Below, piece by piece: positions 50,413 to 58,957 of a stretch of 64,000 bases of DNA. The stretch is from NCBI GenBank assembly GCA_964464815.1, contig CAYXHF010000009.1, positions 1 to 64,000 on the forward strand, in the 5' to 3' direction. Position 1 is the stretch's first letter. Every line of letters starts with the position of its first letter. The notes beneath the pieces are model-generated. The model had not been told where the DNA came from and ran no database searches. It was given only the letters and a program-made list of their open reading frames with translations. The translations under genes were made by a program, and so were the position numbers. Source of the DNA: UBA11524 sp964464815 (GTDB lineage Bacteria; Bacillota; Clostridia; Christensenellales; Aristaeellaceae).

Positions 50413-51615
50413 TTACTTTTCGTCCAGGCAGGCAACGCCGGGCAGGACCTTGCCTTCCAGATATTCCAGAGAAGCACCGCCGCCGGTGGAGATGTGGGTC
50501 ATCTTGTCGCCAAGGCCCATCTGCTCAACAGCCGCCGCGGAGTCGCCGCCACCGATGATGGTCACAGCGTCGGATTCAGCCATGGCCTGCGCCACAGCCA
50601 GGGTGCCAGCAGCCAGGGTCGGGTTCTCGAACACGCCCATCGGGCCATTCCAGACAACCGTCTTGGCGCTCTTGACAGCCTCAGCAAACAGCTCACGGGT
50701 CTTCGGGCCGATGTCGCAGCCTTCCATGTCCGCAGGAATCGCGCAGGAATCCACGGTCACGGTGTCAACCGGCGCGTCGATGGGGCTGGGGAAGTCCTTG
50801 ATGCAGACCGTGTCCACGGGCAGCAGCAGCTTCACGCCCTTCTCCTGCGCCTTGGCCATCATGTCCTTGCAGTAGTCAATCTTGCTCTCGTCCAGCAGGG
50901 ACAGGCCGATTTCATAGCCCTTGGCCTTGAGGAAGGTGAACGCCATGCCGCCGCCGATAATCAGGGTATCGACCTTTTCCAGCAGGTTGTTGATCACGTT
51001 CAGCTTGTCCTCAATCTTGGCGCCGCCCAGAACCGCCACGAAGGGACGATCCGCATTTTCCAGCGCCTTGCCCATCACGTCCAGCTCCTTACCAATCAGG
51101 TAGCCGGCAACGTTGGGAGACAGGAACTTCGTCACGCCCTCGGTGGAGCAATGTGCGCGGTGGCAGGAGCCGAACGCGTCATCCACATAGCAATCCGCCA
51201 GGGAAGCCAGTTCCTTGGAGAAATCCTCGATATTCTTGGTTTCTTCCTTGCGGAAGCGGGTGTTCTGCAGCAGCACCACGTCGCCGTCGTTCATCGCGGC
51301 CACAGCAGCCTTCGCGTTCTCGCCCACGACGGTGTCGTCATTGGCGAACACAACGTTCTGACCCAGCAGCTCGCTCAGGCGAACAGCCACAGGCGCCAGA
51401 GAGAACTTCTCTTCCGGACCATTCTTCGGCTTGCCCAGATGGCTGCACAGGATGACCTTGCCGCCGTCAGCGATCAGCTTCTTGATAGTAGGAAGCGCGG
51501 CCACGATGCGCTTGTCGTTGGTGATCTTGCCGTCCTTCATCGGGACGTTGAAGTCACAGCGAACCAGCACCTTCTTGCCAGAAACCTTGATGTCGTCAAT
51601 CGTTTTCTTAGCCAT
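50413..51615 (-). CDS. pgk: phosphoglycerate kinase
   Basis: Transfers the acyl phosphate of 1,3-bisphosphoglycerate to ADP. 400 residues. KKVLVRCDFNVPMKDGKITND is split over residues 12-32, LCSHLGKPK, and the C-terminal ATP loop TIIGGGDSAAAVEQMG with HISTGGGASLEYLEGK (listed in part) are intact. ATG 51615 follows AAGGAG at twelve bases. Usually gapA comes first in this operon; here cggR is followed directly by pgk. Confidence 0.97.
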   Translation of the reverse strand: MAKKTIDDIKVSGKKVLVRCDFNVPMKDGKITNDKRIVAALPTIKKLIADGGKVILCSHLGKPKNGPEEKFSLAPVAVRLSELLGQNVVFANDDTVVGENAKAAVAAMNDGDVVLLQNTRFRKEETKNIEDFSKELASLADCYVDDAFGSCHRAHCSTEGVTKFLSPNVAGYLIGKELDVMGKALENADRPFVAVLGGAKIEDKLNVINNLLEKVDTLIIGGGMAFTFLKAKGYEIGLSLLDESKIDYCKDMMAKAQEKGVKLLLPVDTVCIKDFPSPIDAPVDTVTVDSCAIPADMEGCDIGPKTRELFAEAVKSAKTVVWNGPMGVFENPTLAAGTLAVAQAMAESDAVTIIGGGDSAAAVEQMGLGDKMTHISTGGGASLEYLEGKVLPGVACLDEK

Positions 51616-51693
51616 TGTTGATGCACACTCCTTCAAGCTTGCTCTTTTGGTTGAATGTATTTCACGCCATGAATGGCGCACAACCCGAATTGT

Positions 51694-52722
51694 TTATTCG
51701 CCCTGCAAAAGATGTAGCATGCGCTTTGCCGCACCCTCATCCGTCACCAGCAGGGCATGGTGGTCATGGCGCAGGACGGAGATAATCGCCTCCGCCTTGC
51801 GGGAACCCGCAGCCACCGCGACCATCCGGCAATCCGGCGTCAAGCGTGCCAAATCCACGCACACGCCCGAGGATTCCAGCAGACACTGGCCCTCCATGTC
51901 GTAATAGTCGCCAAAGGACTCCCCGACCGCACCGTTTTTCGTCAGCAGACGAATTTTATCATTCGGCAGTCGGCTCATGGTTTCCTGCGCACAGCCAATG
52001 CCGTGCAAAATCACATCGGCACGCTGAATGCGCTCCATCGTCTCGCGCACCTCACTCAGGCGCAGCATTTCCTGCCGTGCCTGCGCGTCCATATGGTCGG
52101 GCAGGTGCAGCAGCCGATGATGGCCACCCAATCGCTGGGCGATTTCTGCGGCCAGGGTGTTGGCCTGTGTTTCCACCTCGCGCCCAAAGCCGCCTTGCGC
52201 CGGAACGACCATCACGTTCATCGGCAAGGAGCTTTGCATGGCTCTGGCGACGGCCGCAATCGTGCTGCCACCGGTGACGGCCATGGTGCTGCCCGTGTGC
52301 AGCAACGCACGCACGCCCTGTGCGCCAAGCCGCCCCACATCTGTCAGCACATGCTCATCCGCATCGGCATCACCGGGTGCAAGCATCACCTTGTCCACAT
52401 GCAGATGCTCCATCAGCGCCGTTTCCAGCGCGGTGAGTCCCTGCAGCTGACGCGCAAATTCCTTGGCCGGTGCCAGCCATGCTTGCGCCGCGGGCGTGAC
52501 CTCCATGCCCGCCTTGTCCAGCGACAGCATGCCCGCCTCGCGCAGCTTCTCCACAGCCGATCGCACCTCGCGCTCCGGCCAGTGTAGACGCAAGGCCAGC
52601 TGCCTGCGCCCCAATGGCGCATTCGCCTCCGCCACAGTCGTCAAGACAAGCGCACGGCGGGCCATTTCCTCTGCCAAATCAGGCGCAACCGCCTTGACCA
52701 GCGCTGAAAATTCATCCGTCAT
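51694..52722 (-). CDS. cggR: SorC-family central glycolytic regulator (CggR-like)
   Basis: A 342-residue repressor. N-terminal winged-helix (about 25-75, RRQLALRLHWPEREVRSAVEKL), linker, then a sugar-phosphate-binding domain of the SorC/DeoR type with TGGSTIAAVARAM, LTKNGAVGESFGDYYDMEG and VAVAAGSRKAEAIISVL. In B. subtilis CggR is released from DNA by fructose-1,6-bisphosphate and controls the gapA operon. Here it precedes pgk-tpiA and is read from its own promoter at 52782-52810. Confidence 0.88.
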   Translation of the reverse strand: MTDEFSALVKAVAPDLAEEMARRALVLTTVAEANAPLGRRQLALRLHWPEREVRSAVEKLREAGMLSLDKAGMEVTPAAQAWLAPAKEFARQLQGLTALETALMEHLHVDKVMLAPGDADADEHVLTDVGRLGAQGVRALLHTGSTMAVTGGSTIAAVARAMQSSLPMNVMVVPAQGGFGREVETQANTLAAEIAQRLGGHHRLLHLPDHMDAQARQEMLRLSEVRETMERIQRADVILHGIGCAQETMSRLPNDKIRLLTKNGAVGESFGDYYDMEGQCLLESSGVCVDLARLTPDCRMVAVAAGSRKAEAIISVLRHDHHALLVTDEGAAKRMLHLLQGE

Positions 52723-52781
52723 CTGTGCGCTCCTGCCCTTCCTTCTGTCTGCGTACCTCGTTTGGCCGCAGCGTCCCTTCT

Positions 52782-52810
52782 ATCATACCACGTTCGACAC
52801 GAAATGGCAA
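52782..52810 (-). promoter_or_regulatory. cggR-pgk-tpiA promoter
   Basis: On the minus strand TTGCCA (52810-52805), 17 bases, TATGAT (52787-52782). Confidence 0.75.
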
Positions 52811-52852
52811 GAATGTTTTTCTGCTTTTGCATATACTGCTGCAAAAGGAGGG

Positions 52853-53098
52853 ATGCTTTTGGTACTCTTTTTGCTACCGATTGCTGTTTTGCTGCTTTGG
52901 GGCATCAGCCGGAGGTATCAGCCGCACGGCTTTTTCTCGCGTTTGATGCGCTGCTGGACGCTGGGAACGGTGCTGCTGCTGACGTGGAATCTGCTTCCCC
53001 TGCCGCATTTGTCCTATAATCCCTTGTCGTCCCTGCTGACTGGCGCACTTGGCGTATCCGGACTGCCGCTGACGCTCTGCCTGAACCTGATGCAGTAG
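52853..53098 (+). CDS. small membrane protein, BofA (pro-sigma-K processing inhibitor) family
   Basis: An 81-residue protein of two to three helices: VLFLLPIAVLLLWGIS, GTVLLLTWNLLPL, and a C-terminal SSLLTGALGVSGLPLTLCL that resembles the ISGILGIPGI core of BofA. In B. subtilis BofA inhibits the SpoIVFB protease so that sigma-K is activated late. Two starts: ATG 52853 sits only one or two bases after AAAGGAGG, while TTG 52859 has ideal spacing. Upstream CATATACT (52830) is close to a sigma-E -10, but the -35 spacing is short. Divergent from cggR. Confidence 0.68.
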   Translation: MLLVLFLLPIAVLLLWGISRRYQPHGFFSRLMRCWTLGTVLLLTWNLLPLPHLSYNPLSSLLTGALGVSGLPLTLCLNLMQ

Positions 53099-53133
53099 GC
53101 TGATTGCGTGCTGCCGAATGATTCAGAGCTTCC

Positions 53134-54279
53134 TTAGCAGCAGACGATTTCGATGCCGTCGATGGCTTCCTGAATCAGGCCCTCGATATCCAGCTTGCTT
53201 TCGCCTTCCAGAATCTTGTCCATCTTGGGATGCGTGGCCGGATGGCGCGGCGTGAAGACCGTGCAGCAGTCCTCAAAGGGCAGGCTGGACGTCTCATACG
53301 TGCCAATCTTCTCGCTGATTTCAATGATTTCGCTCTTGTCAAAGCCAATCAGCGGACGGAAAACCGGCATGTCCACCACCATATCGGTCGTGCCCAGCGC
53401 GGTCATGGTCTGGCTGGCGACCTGGCCGATGGATTCACCGGTAATCAGCGCCTCACTCTTTTCCGTGCGCGCCACACGCTCGGCGATGCGCATCATGAAG
53501 CGGCGCATAATCAGCGTCGTGTAATCCTCAGGACATTTCTCGTGAATTTCCATCTGGATTTTGGTGAACGGCACCACGTGGACACGAATGCCGCAGCAGC
53601 TTTCCGACAAAATTCGCGCCAGGTCAAGCACTTTTTCCTTCGCGCGGTCGGAGGTGTAGGGATAGCTGTGGAAATGCACGGCGTTGATATGCACACCGCG
53701 CTTGGCAATCATCCAACCCGCAACCGGGCTGTCGATGCCGCCGGAGAGCAGCAGCGTCGCGCGACCATTTGTGCCAACGGGCATGCCGCCAACGGCCGGA
53801 ATCACTTTGACGTAGAGGTACGCCATGTCGCGAATCTCCACATTCAGCGTGTGCTGCGGCTTCTTGACATCCACAGACAGGCTCTTGTTTGCCTCAAGCA
53901 CGCGGTGGCCAATCTCCACATTGATTTCCGGCGATTCCATGAAGTAGCGCTTATCCGAGCGGCGCGACGTGACACGGAACGTGCCGGAGAATTCCGCCAT
54001 CATCTTGACCGCCTGTGCGCAGATGGCGTCAAAGTCGTCCTTGGGCATTTCCACCGCCGGGCAGACGCTGTGAACACCGAACACCTTCGTCACACGGCGA
54101 ATGCACTCGTCCAAATCGTCAAAATCCGACACCAGAATGCGGCCGTCGTGCAGCAGCACCGTTCCGCCAAGCTCCTTCACGGCATACTTGATGCGCTTGA
54201 CCAGCGCACGCATGAACACAGGGCGATTCTGGCCCTTGAGGAAAATCTCGCCATAACGGACGAGCAGCAGATTACGCAC
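53134..54279 (-). CDS. thiI: tRNA 4-thiouridine synthase ThiI
   Basis: Inserts sulfur at U8 of tRNA (and may serve thiamine synthesis). 381-390 residues, the short form without the C-terminal rhodanese domain. Domains: N-terminal ferredoxin-like, THUMP (about 60-165), then PP-loop AANH pyrophosphatase with LLLSGGIDSPVAGW and a C-terminal conserved Cys segment. The frame allows ATG 54306 (ATGA overlap with the cysteine desulfurase stop) or GTG 54279; GTG is preferred because GGTGAGG lies before it and the protein then starts MRNLLLVRYGEIFLKG as usual. It is the natural partner of the upstream desulfurase. Confidence 0.94.
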   Translation of the reverse strand: MRNLLLVRYGEIFLKGQNRPVFMRALVKRIKYAVKELGGTVLLHDGRILVSDFDDLDECIRRVTKVFGVHSVCPAVEMPKDDFDAICAQAVKMMAEFSGTFRVTSRRSDKRYFMESPEINVEIGHRVLEANKSLSVDVKKPQHTLNVEIRDMAYLYVKVIPAVGGMPVGTNGRATLLLSGGIDSPVAGWMIAKRGVHINAVHFHSYPYTSDRAKEKVLDLARILSESCCGIRVHVVPFTKIQMEIHEKCPEDYTTLIMRRFMMRIAERVARTEKSEALITGESIGQVASQTMTALGTTDMVVDMPVFRPLIGFDKSEIIEISEKIGTYETSSLPFEDCCTVFTPRHPATHPKMDKILEGESKLDIEGLIQEAIDGIEIVCC

Positions 54280-54302
54280 CGAAACCTCACCTTTCCAATC
54301 TT

Positions 54303-55457
54303 TCATCGTCTGACATAGGCCTTGAGCATGTCATAATGCTTCTTGACGCACTGCACCACCTGTGCCATTTCCTCCGCCGTGTTGTCCGGGCAGAAGCTGA
54401 AGCGCAGGGCGCAATCCGCCTCCGTCGTGGACAGGCCCATGGCGGTCAGCACGCCCGACACCTTCTGCTTATGCGCCGCGCAGGCAGAGCCCGCGCTGAC
54501 GTACACGCCGTCGCCTTCCAGTGCGAAGAGCATCGTCTGGCTGCGCACCGGCATCAGGCTGACGTTGAGGATGTGCGGAGCGCACAGCGCATCGTCCAGC
54601 TGCGGGCCGTTGAGCTTTGCCGTCGGAATCGCCTCCTGCAAGCCCTGCAGCAGCTGACGCTTGAGCGCCATCATCTTTTCCGCCGCATCCTGCGGATACG
54701 TCCGCACGGCCTCGCCCAGGCCAATAATGCCCGGCACGTTTTCCGTCCCGGAGCGCAAATCGTCTTCCTGACCGCCACCATACACGATGGGCGACAGCTT
54801 GTGATCCTTGCGGAAAATCAGACCGCCCACACCCTTACAGGCATGAATCTTATGCCCCGAAAAGGCGTAGGACTGAATTTTGAGCGCACGGAAATTCAGC
54901 GGCGTGCGCAAAAAGCCCTGCACGCCGTCCACATGAATGGCCGCCTGCGGACAGAGCTTGTCGCGCAGCGCAGCCACCTCCGCGATGGGCTGAATCGCGC
55001 CCACCTCGTTGTTGACCTGCATCAGGGTAATCAGATGCACGTCCTCACCCATGAGCGCGGACAGTGCCGTCAAATCGACCACACCACGCTTGTCCACGGG
55101 AATCGGCACAACCTGATGGCCCATGCGCTCCGCTTCCTGCGCACAGTTGAGGACGGCCGGATGCTCAACGGAGAGCATCAGCACGCGTCCACGCTTGTGC
55201 TTTGTGCGCAGATGGCCCAGGATGGCCAGATTATCGGCCTCCGTGCCACCGGCGGTGAAGACCATGCGCTCCCCTGCCGCGCCCGCAGCCTTCAAGCAGA
55301 TGCTGCGGGCGTTTTCGATGCGCTTTTCCGTTTCCATGGCAGGACGATACAGCGCCGACGGATTGTACCAGCCGTTTTCCAGCGCCTCCGCCATGGCGGA
55401 AACGACCGCCGGAGACGGCTTGGTGGTCGCGCTATTGTCCAAATAAATGGTGTTCAC
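54303..55457 (-). CDS. cysteine desulfurase (NifS/IscS family)
   Basis: Removes sulfur from cysteine as a persulfide, using PLP. 384 residues: TIYLDNSATTKPSP at the start, FTAGGTEADNLAI, EHPAVLNC, SGHKIHACKG (PLP Lys) and SGSACAAHKQK-type loop (here GSACAAHKQ, catalytic Cys). GTG 55457 is used as start: AGGAG is ten bases upstream and the conserved N-terminus begins at once. Next to thiI, so it likely supplies persulfide for tRNA 4-thiouridine, and perhaps for Fe-S assembly. Confidence 0.94.
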   Translation of the reverse strand: MNTIYLDNSATTKPSPAVVSAMAEALENGWYNPSALYRPAMETEKRIENARSICLKAAGAAGERMVFTAGGTEADNLAILGHLRTKHKRGRVLMLSVEHPAVLNCAQEAERMGHQVVPIPVDKRGVVDLTALSALMGEDVHLITLMQVNNEVGAIQPIAEVAALRDKLCPQAAIHVDGVQGFLRTPLNFRALKIQSYAFSGHKIHACKGVGGLIFRKDHKLSPIVYGGGQEDDLRSGTENVPGIIGLGEAVRTYPQDAAEKMMALKRQLLQGLQEAIPTAKLNGPQLDDALCAPHILNVSLMPVRSQTMLFALEGDGVYVSAGSACAAHKQKVSGVLTAMGLSTTEADCALRFSFCPDNTAEEMAQVVQCVKKHYDMLKAYVRR

Positions 55458-55461
55458 GGTA

Positions 55462-55995
55462 TTAGTTCTCCTGATATGCGCCAAAGGGCAGGTAATGACG
55501 GATGTATTCCACCATCTGCTCGCTGGGCTCAAAGACGATGACAGACTTCTTGCCATCCTTGGAGAAGGCGAAGTAGTACAGCTCCGCGTCGCGGTTCAGG
55601 AACCAGCGCAGCTGCTTGACATTGGGCGCGGAAATGTGGCGATGGAAGCTGCCGCTCTGCACCTTGCCAAACGCATCGACCTTGGCCACGTTCAGGCTGC
55701 CCAGGCTCTTGCGCTTGTTGTTGTTAAAGACCATGGCGAAGTCCATCGAGCCGTTGGTGAAGGTGTAATCATACTCCGTGCGCAGACGGTCATGGAACAG
55801 GAACAGATACACCGCGATGCCTGCAAACACCAGCGTGGACACCAGCGTGATGACATCAAAGCCCATAAACAGCATGTTCAGACCCGCAAAGGCAAACAAT
55901 GCAGACAGAACCAGCATCACCCAGGACAGGTAGTACATGATTTCTTCCAGCGTGCGCTTGTGTTTGATGATAGATTCTTCCAGAAAACGATCCAT
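55462..55995 (-). CDS. conserved membrane protein of unknown function
   Basis: A 177-residue protein: cytoplasmic N-terminus MDRFLEESIIKHKRT, two close hydrophobic helices (YYLSWVMLVLSALFAFAGL, VITLVSTLVFAGIAVYLFLF; about 22-75), then a soluble C-terminal domain (RTEYDYTFTNGSMDFAMVF ... VEYIRHYLPFG) that looks like a PH-like or regulatory fold. I do not recognise a named family with certainty. AGGAGG precedes ATG 55995. It lies four bases before the cysteine desulfurase, so the two are cotranscribed, but no functional link is evident. Confidence 0.75.
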   Translation of the reverse strand: MDRFLEESIIKHKRTLEEIMYYLSWVMLVLSALFAFAGLNMLFMGFDVITLVSTLVFAGIAVYLFLFHDRLRTEYDYTFTNGSMDFAMVFNNNKRKSLGSLNVAKVDAFGKVQSGSFHRHISAPNVKQLRWFLNRDAELYYFAFSKDGKKSVIVFEPSEQMVEYIRHYLPFGAYQEN

Positions 55996-56047
55996 TGAGA
56001 CATGTCCTCCTCGTTTTGTTGTTGATATACATGATAGCACACGTATA

Positions 56048-56509
56048 TTACAAATTCATGAACAGCAGGAACACTCCTGCCGTCAGAACGCCTACGATGA
56101 AGCCGCCCAGCACCTCCACCTTCGTGTGGCCAACCAGCTCCTTCAGCTCCTCGTCGGTAATGGCTTCTCCGTTAACAAAGAGCTTTTCAACAATCTCGTT
56201 GATAACAACCGCCTGCTTGCCCGTTTCGCGGCGAACGCCCGTTGCATCATACATGACAACGGATGCCAGCACAAACGCCAGGGCAAACATCGCCGTGTCA
56301 AAGCCGACCGTCGCGCCAATCATGATTGTCAGCGACACGACAAACGCTGTGTGGCTGGACGGCATGCCACCGCTACCGAAAAAGCGGCGCCAGTCGAGCT
56401 GCTTTTCCACCAGATAGTACGTCGGAATTTTGAGCGCCTGCGCCACGAACCATGCCGCCACACAGCATAGCAGCACCGGGTTGCTGAACATCCCCAGAAT
56501 ATTATGCAT
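56048..56509 (-). CDS. divergent PAP2-family membrane protein (YuiD/DUF212)
   Basis: A 153-residue protein of four to five helices with the family's conserved stretches: FFGSGGMPSSHTAFVVSLT, YDATGVRRETGKQA and LVGHTKVEVLGG. It is related to PAP2 phosphatases (SSH motif) but misses the full PAP2 signature, so an acid-phosphatase role on membrane lipids (for example undecaprenyl or polyprenyl phosphate) is only inferred. It directly follows ispA, a polyprenyl-diphosphate synthase, which suits a prenyl-phosphate substrate. GGGAGG precedes the ATG. Confidence 0.82.
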   Translation of the reverse strand: MHNILGMFSNPVLLCCVAAWFVAQALKIPTYYLVEKQLDWRRFFGSGGMPSSHTAFVVSLTIMIGATVGFDTAMFALAFVLASVVMYDATGVRRETGKQAVVINEIVEKLFVNGEAITDEELKELVGHTKVEVLGGFIVGVLTAGVFLLFMNL

Positions 56510-56560
56510 CTTGCGTCCTCCCGCAGTTGTTTTTTTGACAAACCTTGCGGCCGCTGTCTC

Positions 56561-57445
56561 TTATTGTACTCTGTTCAGGGTGCTTTGTGCAAGTGTTTGC
56601 AGAAAATTCACATCTCCCGGCAGCTGGTGCAGGGCATCCAGCGCCATTTCGATTTCCTTTGCCGCATCCTCGCGCGTGCCTTCCACACCGCGAATGGCGA
56701 CCCAGGTCAGCTTCTGCTCCTGCGCGTCCTTGCCGATGGACTTGCCCAGCGTTTCCGCCGTGCCCACCACATCCAGCACGTCATCCACCATCTGGAACGC
56801 CAGGCCCAGATGGCAGCCAAATTCGCAGCCTGCCTGAATCTGCTCTGCCGTCGCACCTGCCAGATGCAAGCCGGCCTCAATGGGCGCGGTCAGCAAATCT
56901 GCCGTCTTGTGCAGGTGGATATAGCGCACCTTCTCCTCCGTCGGCGTGCTGCCTTCCCCTGTCACGTCCATGGTCTGTCCGGCCACCATGCCGGTCACGC
57001 CTGCATGACGCGCAATCGCCTCTGCCGCCAGAATTCCGGCAGTGCTTCCGTTCTTGGCCATCTGAGCGGCATGGCGCATCATCAGCTCCATTGCCGCTGA
57101 CAGCAAGCCGTCGCCAGCCAGAATCGCTACGTCCTCGCCGAACTTGCGGTGATTGGTCGGTTTGCCGCGACGCAGGTCGTCATTGTCCATCGCGGGCAGA
57201 TCGTCATGAATCAGGCTGTAGGTATGAATCATTTCCAGCGCACAGGCAAAGGGCATCGCCGTGTCGATGCTGCCACCCGCCATTTCACACGCTGCCAGCA
57301 GCAGCACAGCGCGCAGTCGCTTGCCACCAGCCATCAGGGAGTAGGCCATGGATTCCCGCAGAATATCCGGCATCTGACCCAGGCTGTCCAGCTGCACCGT
57401 CAGGTTCTCTTCAATGAGTCGGTGATACTCGCCATACGTTCTCAT
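56561..57445 (-). CDS. ispA: farnesyl/geranyl diphosphate synthase
   Basis: Condenses IPP with allylic diphosphates to make farnesyl diphosphate for undecaprenyl and quinone chains. 294 residues with the first Asp-rich motif HDDLPAMDNDDLRRG and the second DDVLDVVG. ATG overlaps the xseB stop (ATGA) with GGAGGG six bases before. The xseA-xseB-ispA order is common in Firmicutes; dxs, which often follows, is absent here. Confidence 0.95.
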   Translation of the reverse strand: MRTYGEYHRLIEENLTVQLDSLGQMPDILRESMAYSLMAGGKRLRAVLLLAACEMAGGSIDTAMPFACALEMIHTYSLIHDDLPAMDNDDLRRGKPTNHRKFGEDVAILAGDGLLSAAMELMMRHAAQMAKNGSTAGILAAEAIARHAGVTGMVAGQTMDVTGEGSTPTEEKVRYIHLHKTADLLTAPIEAGLHLAGATAEQIQAGCEFGCHLGLAFQMVDDVLDVVGTAETLGKSIGKDAQEQKLTWVAIRGVEGTREDAAKEIEMALDALHQLPGDVNFLQTLAQSTLNRVQ

Positions 57446-57681
57446 GCTTCGCCCTCCATCGGCACTTCCGTCTCCACGCCGTCCGCGCCCTGACGCAGCA
57501 CGGTCAGACGCTGCTGGGCGCTGGTCAGCTCCTTTTCCAGGGTGCTTAACGCCTTCATGCCTTCTTCATATTGATTCAGCAGCTCTTCCAGCGGCATCTT
57601 TCCCTCTTCCATCAGAGAAATCATGCCCTCGACCTGCTGCAAGCGTTCCTCAAAGCTGAGTTGTTTCTTCTTCGTCGCCAT
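57442..57681 (-). CDS. xseB: exodeoxyribonuclease VII small subunit
   Basis: A 79-residue helical protein, SFEERLQQVEGMISLMEEGKMPLEELLNQYEEGM, that binds XseA and stabilises the processive single-strand nuclease. ATG 57681 follows AAGGAGG; it starts inside the end of xseA (32-base overlap in another frame) and its stop overlaps ispA. Confidence 0.93.
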   Translation of the reverse strand: MATKKKQLSFEERLQQVEGMISLMEEGKMPLEELLNQYEEGMKALSTLEKELTSAQQRLTVLRQGADGVETEVPMEGEA

Positions 57682-58948
57682 GTGCGGCCTCCTTGTCAAG
57701 GCGTGTGACCTGCATTTCACCATCGCGAAAGCGCAGGGTCAGTGATTTGTGCTGCATGGCATGCTGTTTGTCCGGCAGCACCGCGGATTCGGAAAGCACC
57801 AGCGCATAGCCGCGCTCCAAGACCGTATTGGGATTGAGCGCCCGCAGACGGAGCATATCCCGGTGGAGCTGCTCCGCACGCGCATGTACGGCCTGTTCGG
57901 CGGCATTTTCCATGCGGATGGAGGCCATCTGCACCCGTGGTGTCAAGGCGTTCAGGCGCTGCTGGACAGCCAGCTGCATACGCGCCTGTAGCTGCTGCGT
58001 GTGGCGTGTCATCTGCCCCAAACGCTCCTGCGGATGCGCCGCCGCCAGGCGACGCTGTGCCGAGAGAATCTGCATGTGTCGCGCCTGCAATGCACCCACA
58101 GCCGCCTGATAAAGGTGGTAGCGCATGCCTTCCAGTCCATCGAGCACTTCTTTCCCGTCCGGCACGGCAATTTCTGCCGCATTGGAGGGCGTCGCGGCGC
58201 GTCTGTCCGCCACGAAGTCGGCAATCGTCACATCCGTCTCGTGGCCAACGGCGCTAATGACTGGCACAGGACAGGCGGCAATGGCGCGGGCCACTTCTTC
58301 TTCATTGAAGGCCCACAAGTCCTCCATCGAGCCGCCGCCGCGGCCAACGATGATGACATCGACCTCCGGCAGCCTTGCCGCCTTCATGATGCCGCGCACA
58401 ATGTCTGCCGCCGCCGTTTGGCCTTGCACCTGCACCGGCACAAGCACCAGCGGAATGCTGGGATCGCGGTGCATGGCAACCATGCGAATGTCGTGCAGCA
58501 CCGCACCCGTCTGTGAGGTCACGATAGCGATGCGGCGCGGACGAAACGGCAGAGGCCGCTTTCTTTCCGCATCGAACAGTCCCTCATCCTGCAAGCGTGC
58601 CTTCAGTCGCTCGAATTGCTGGTAGAGTGACCCCACGCCATCCGGACGCATGCTGTCGCAGGTAATCTGGTACGTGCCGCCCTCGCTGTACAGGCCAACC
58701 TGACCCGACACAATCACGGACATGCCATCCTGCGGGCGCACGGACATGCGCATCGCGTTTTGCCGGAACATCACCGCCGCAATCCGGCAGTGGCTGTCCT
58801 TGAGCGTGAAATACCAATGGCCGGAGGAATGGCGCTTGAAATTGCTGATTTCTCCGCGCAGCCGAACGCGGCGCAGCACTGTTTCGCTCAGCAACACCTG
58901 GCGCACATATTCGTTGAGATCACTGACCTCCAAAATCCATTCTGACAT
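57650..58948 (-). CDS. xseA: exodeoxyribonuclease VII large subunit
   Basis: Degrades single-stranded DNA into oligonucleotides. 432 residues: N-terminal OB fold (VRLRGEISNFKRHSSGHWYFTLKD, about 27-50), catalytic domain with AIVTSQTGAVLHDI, VDVIIVGRGGGSMEDLWAFN, ISAVGHETDVTIADFVADRRA (listed in parts), then a coiled-coil and a C-terminal segment. GAGGAT precedes the ATG. Ten bases after folD stop. Confidence 0.96.
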   Translation of the reverse strand: MSEWILEVSDLNEYVRQVLLSETVLRRVRLRGEISNFKRHSSGHWYFTLKDSHCRIAAVMFRQNAMRMSVRPQDGMSVIVSGQVGLYSEGGTYQITCDSMRPDGVGSLYQQFERLKARLQDEGLFDAERKRPLPFRPRRIAIVTSQTGAVLHDIRMVAMHRDPSIPLVLVPVQVQGQTAAADIVRGIMKAARLPEVDVIIVGRGGGSMEDLWAFNEEEVARAIAACPVPVISAVGHETDVTIADFVADRRAATPSNAAEIAVPDGKEVLDGLEGMRYHLYQAAVGALQARHMQILSAQRRLAAAHPQERLGQMTRHTQQLQARMQLAVQQRLNALTPRVQMASIRMENAAEQAVHARAEQLHRDMLRLRALNPNTVLERGYALVLSESAVLPDKQHAMQHKSLTLRFRDGEMQVTRLDKEAAHGDEEETTQL

Positions 58949-58957
58949 TGCTTATCC

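Noticed and set aside
49066..51621. 851-codon plus-strand frame over aroA, tpiA and pgk
   Set aside because: It crosses three genes and two intergenic regions with no recognisable domain; it is a shadow of the minus-strand coding.
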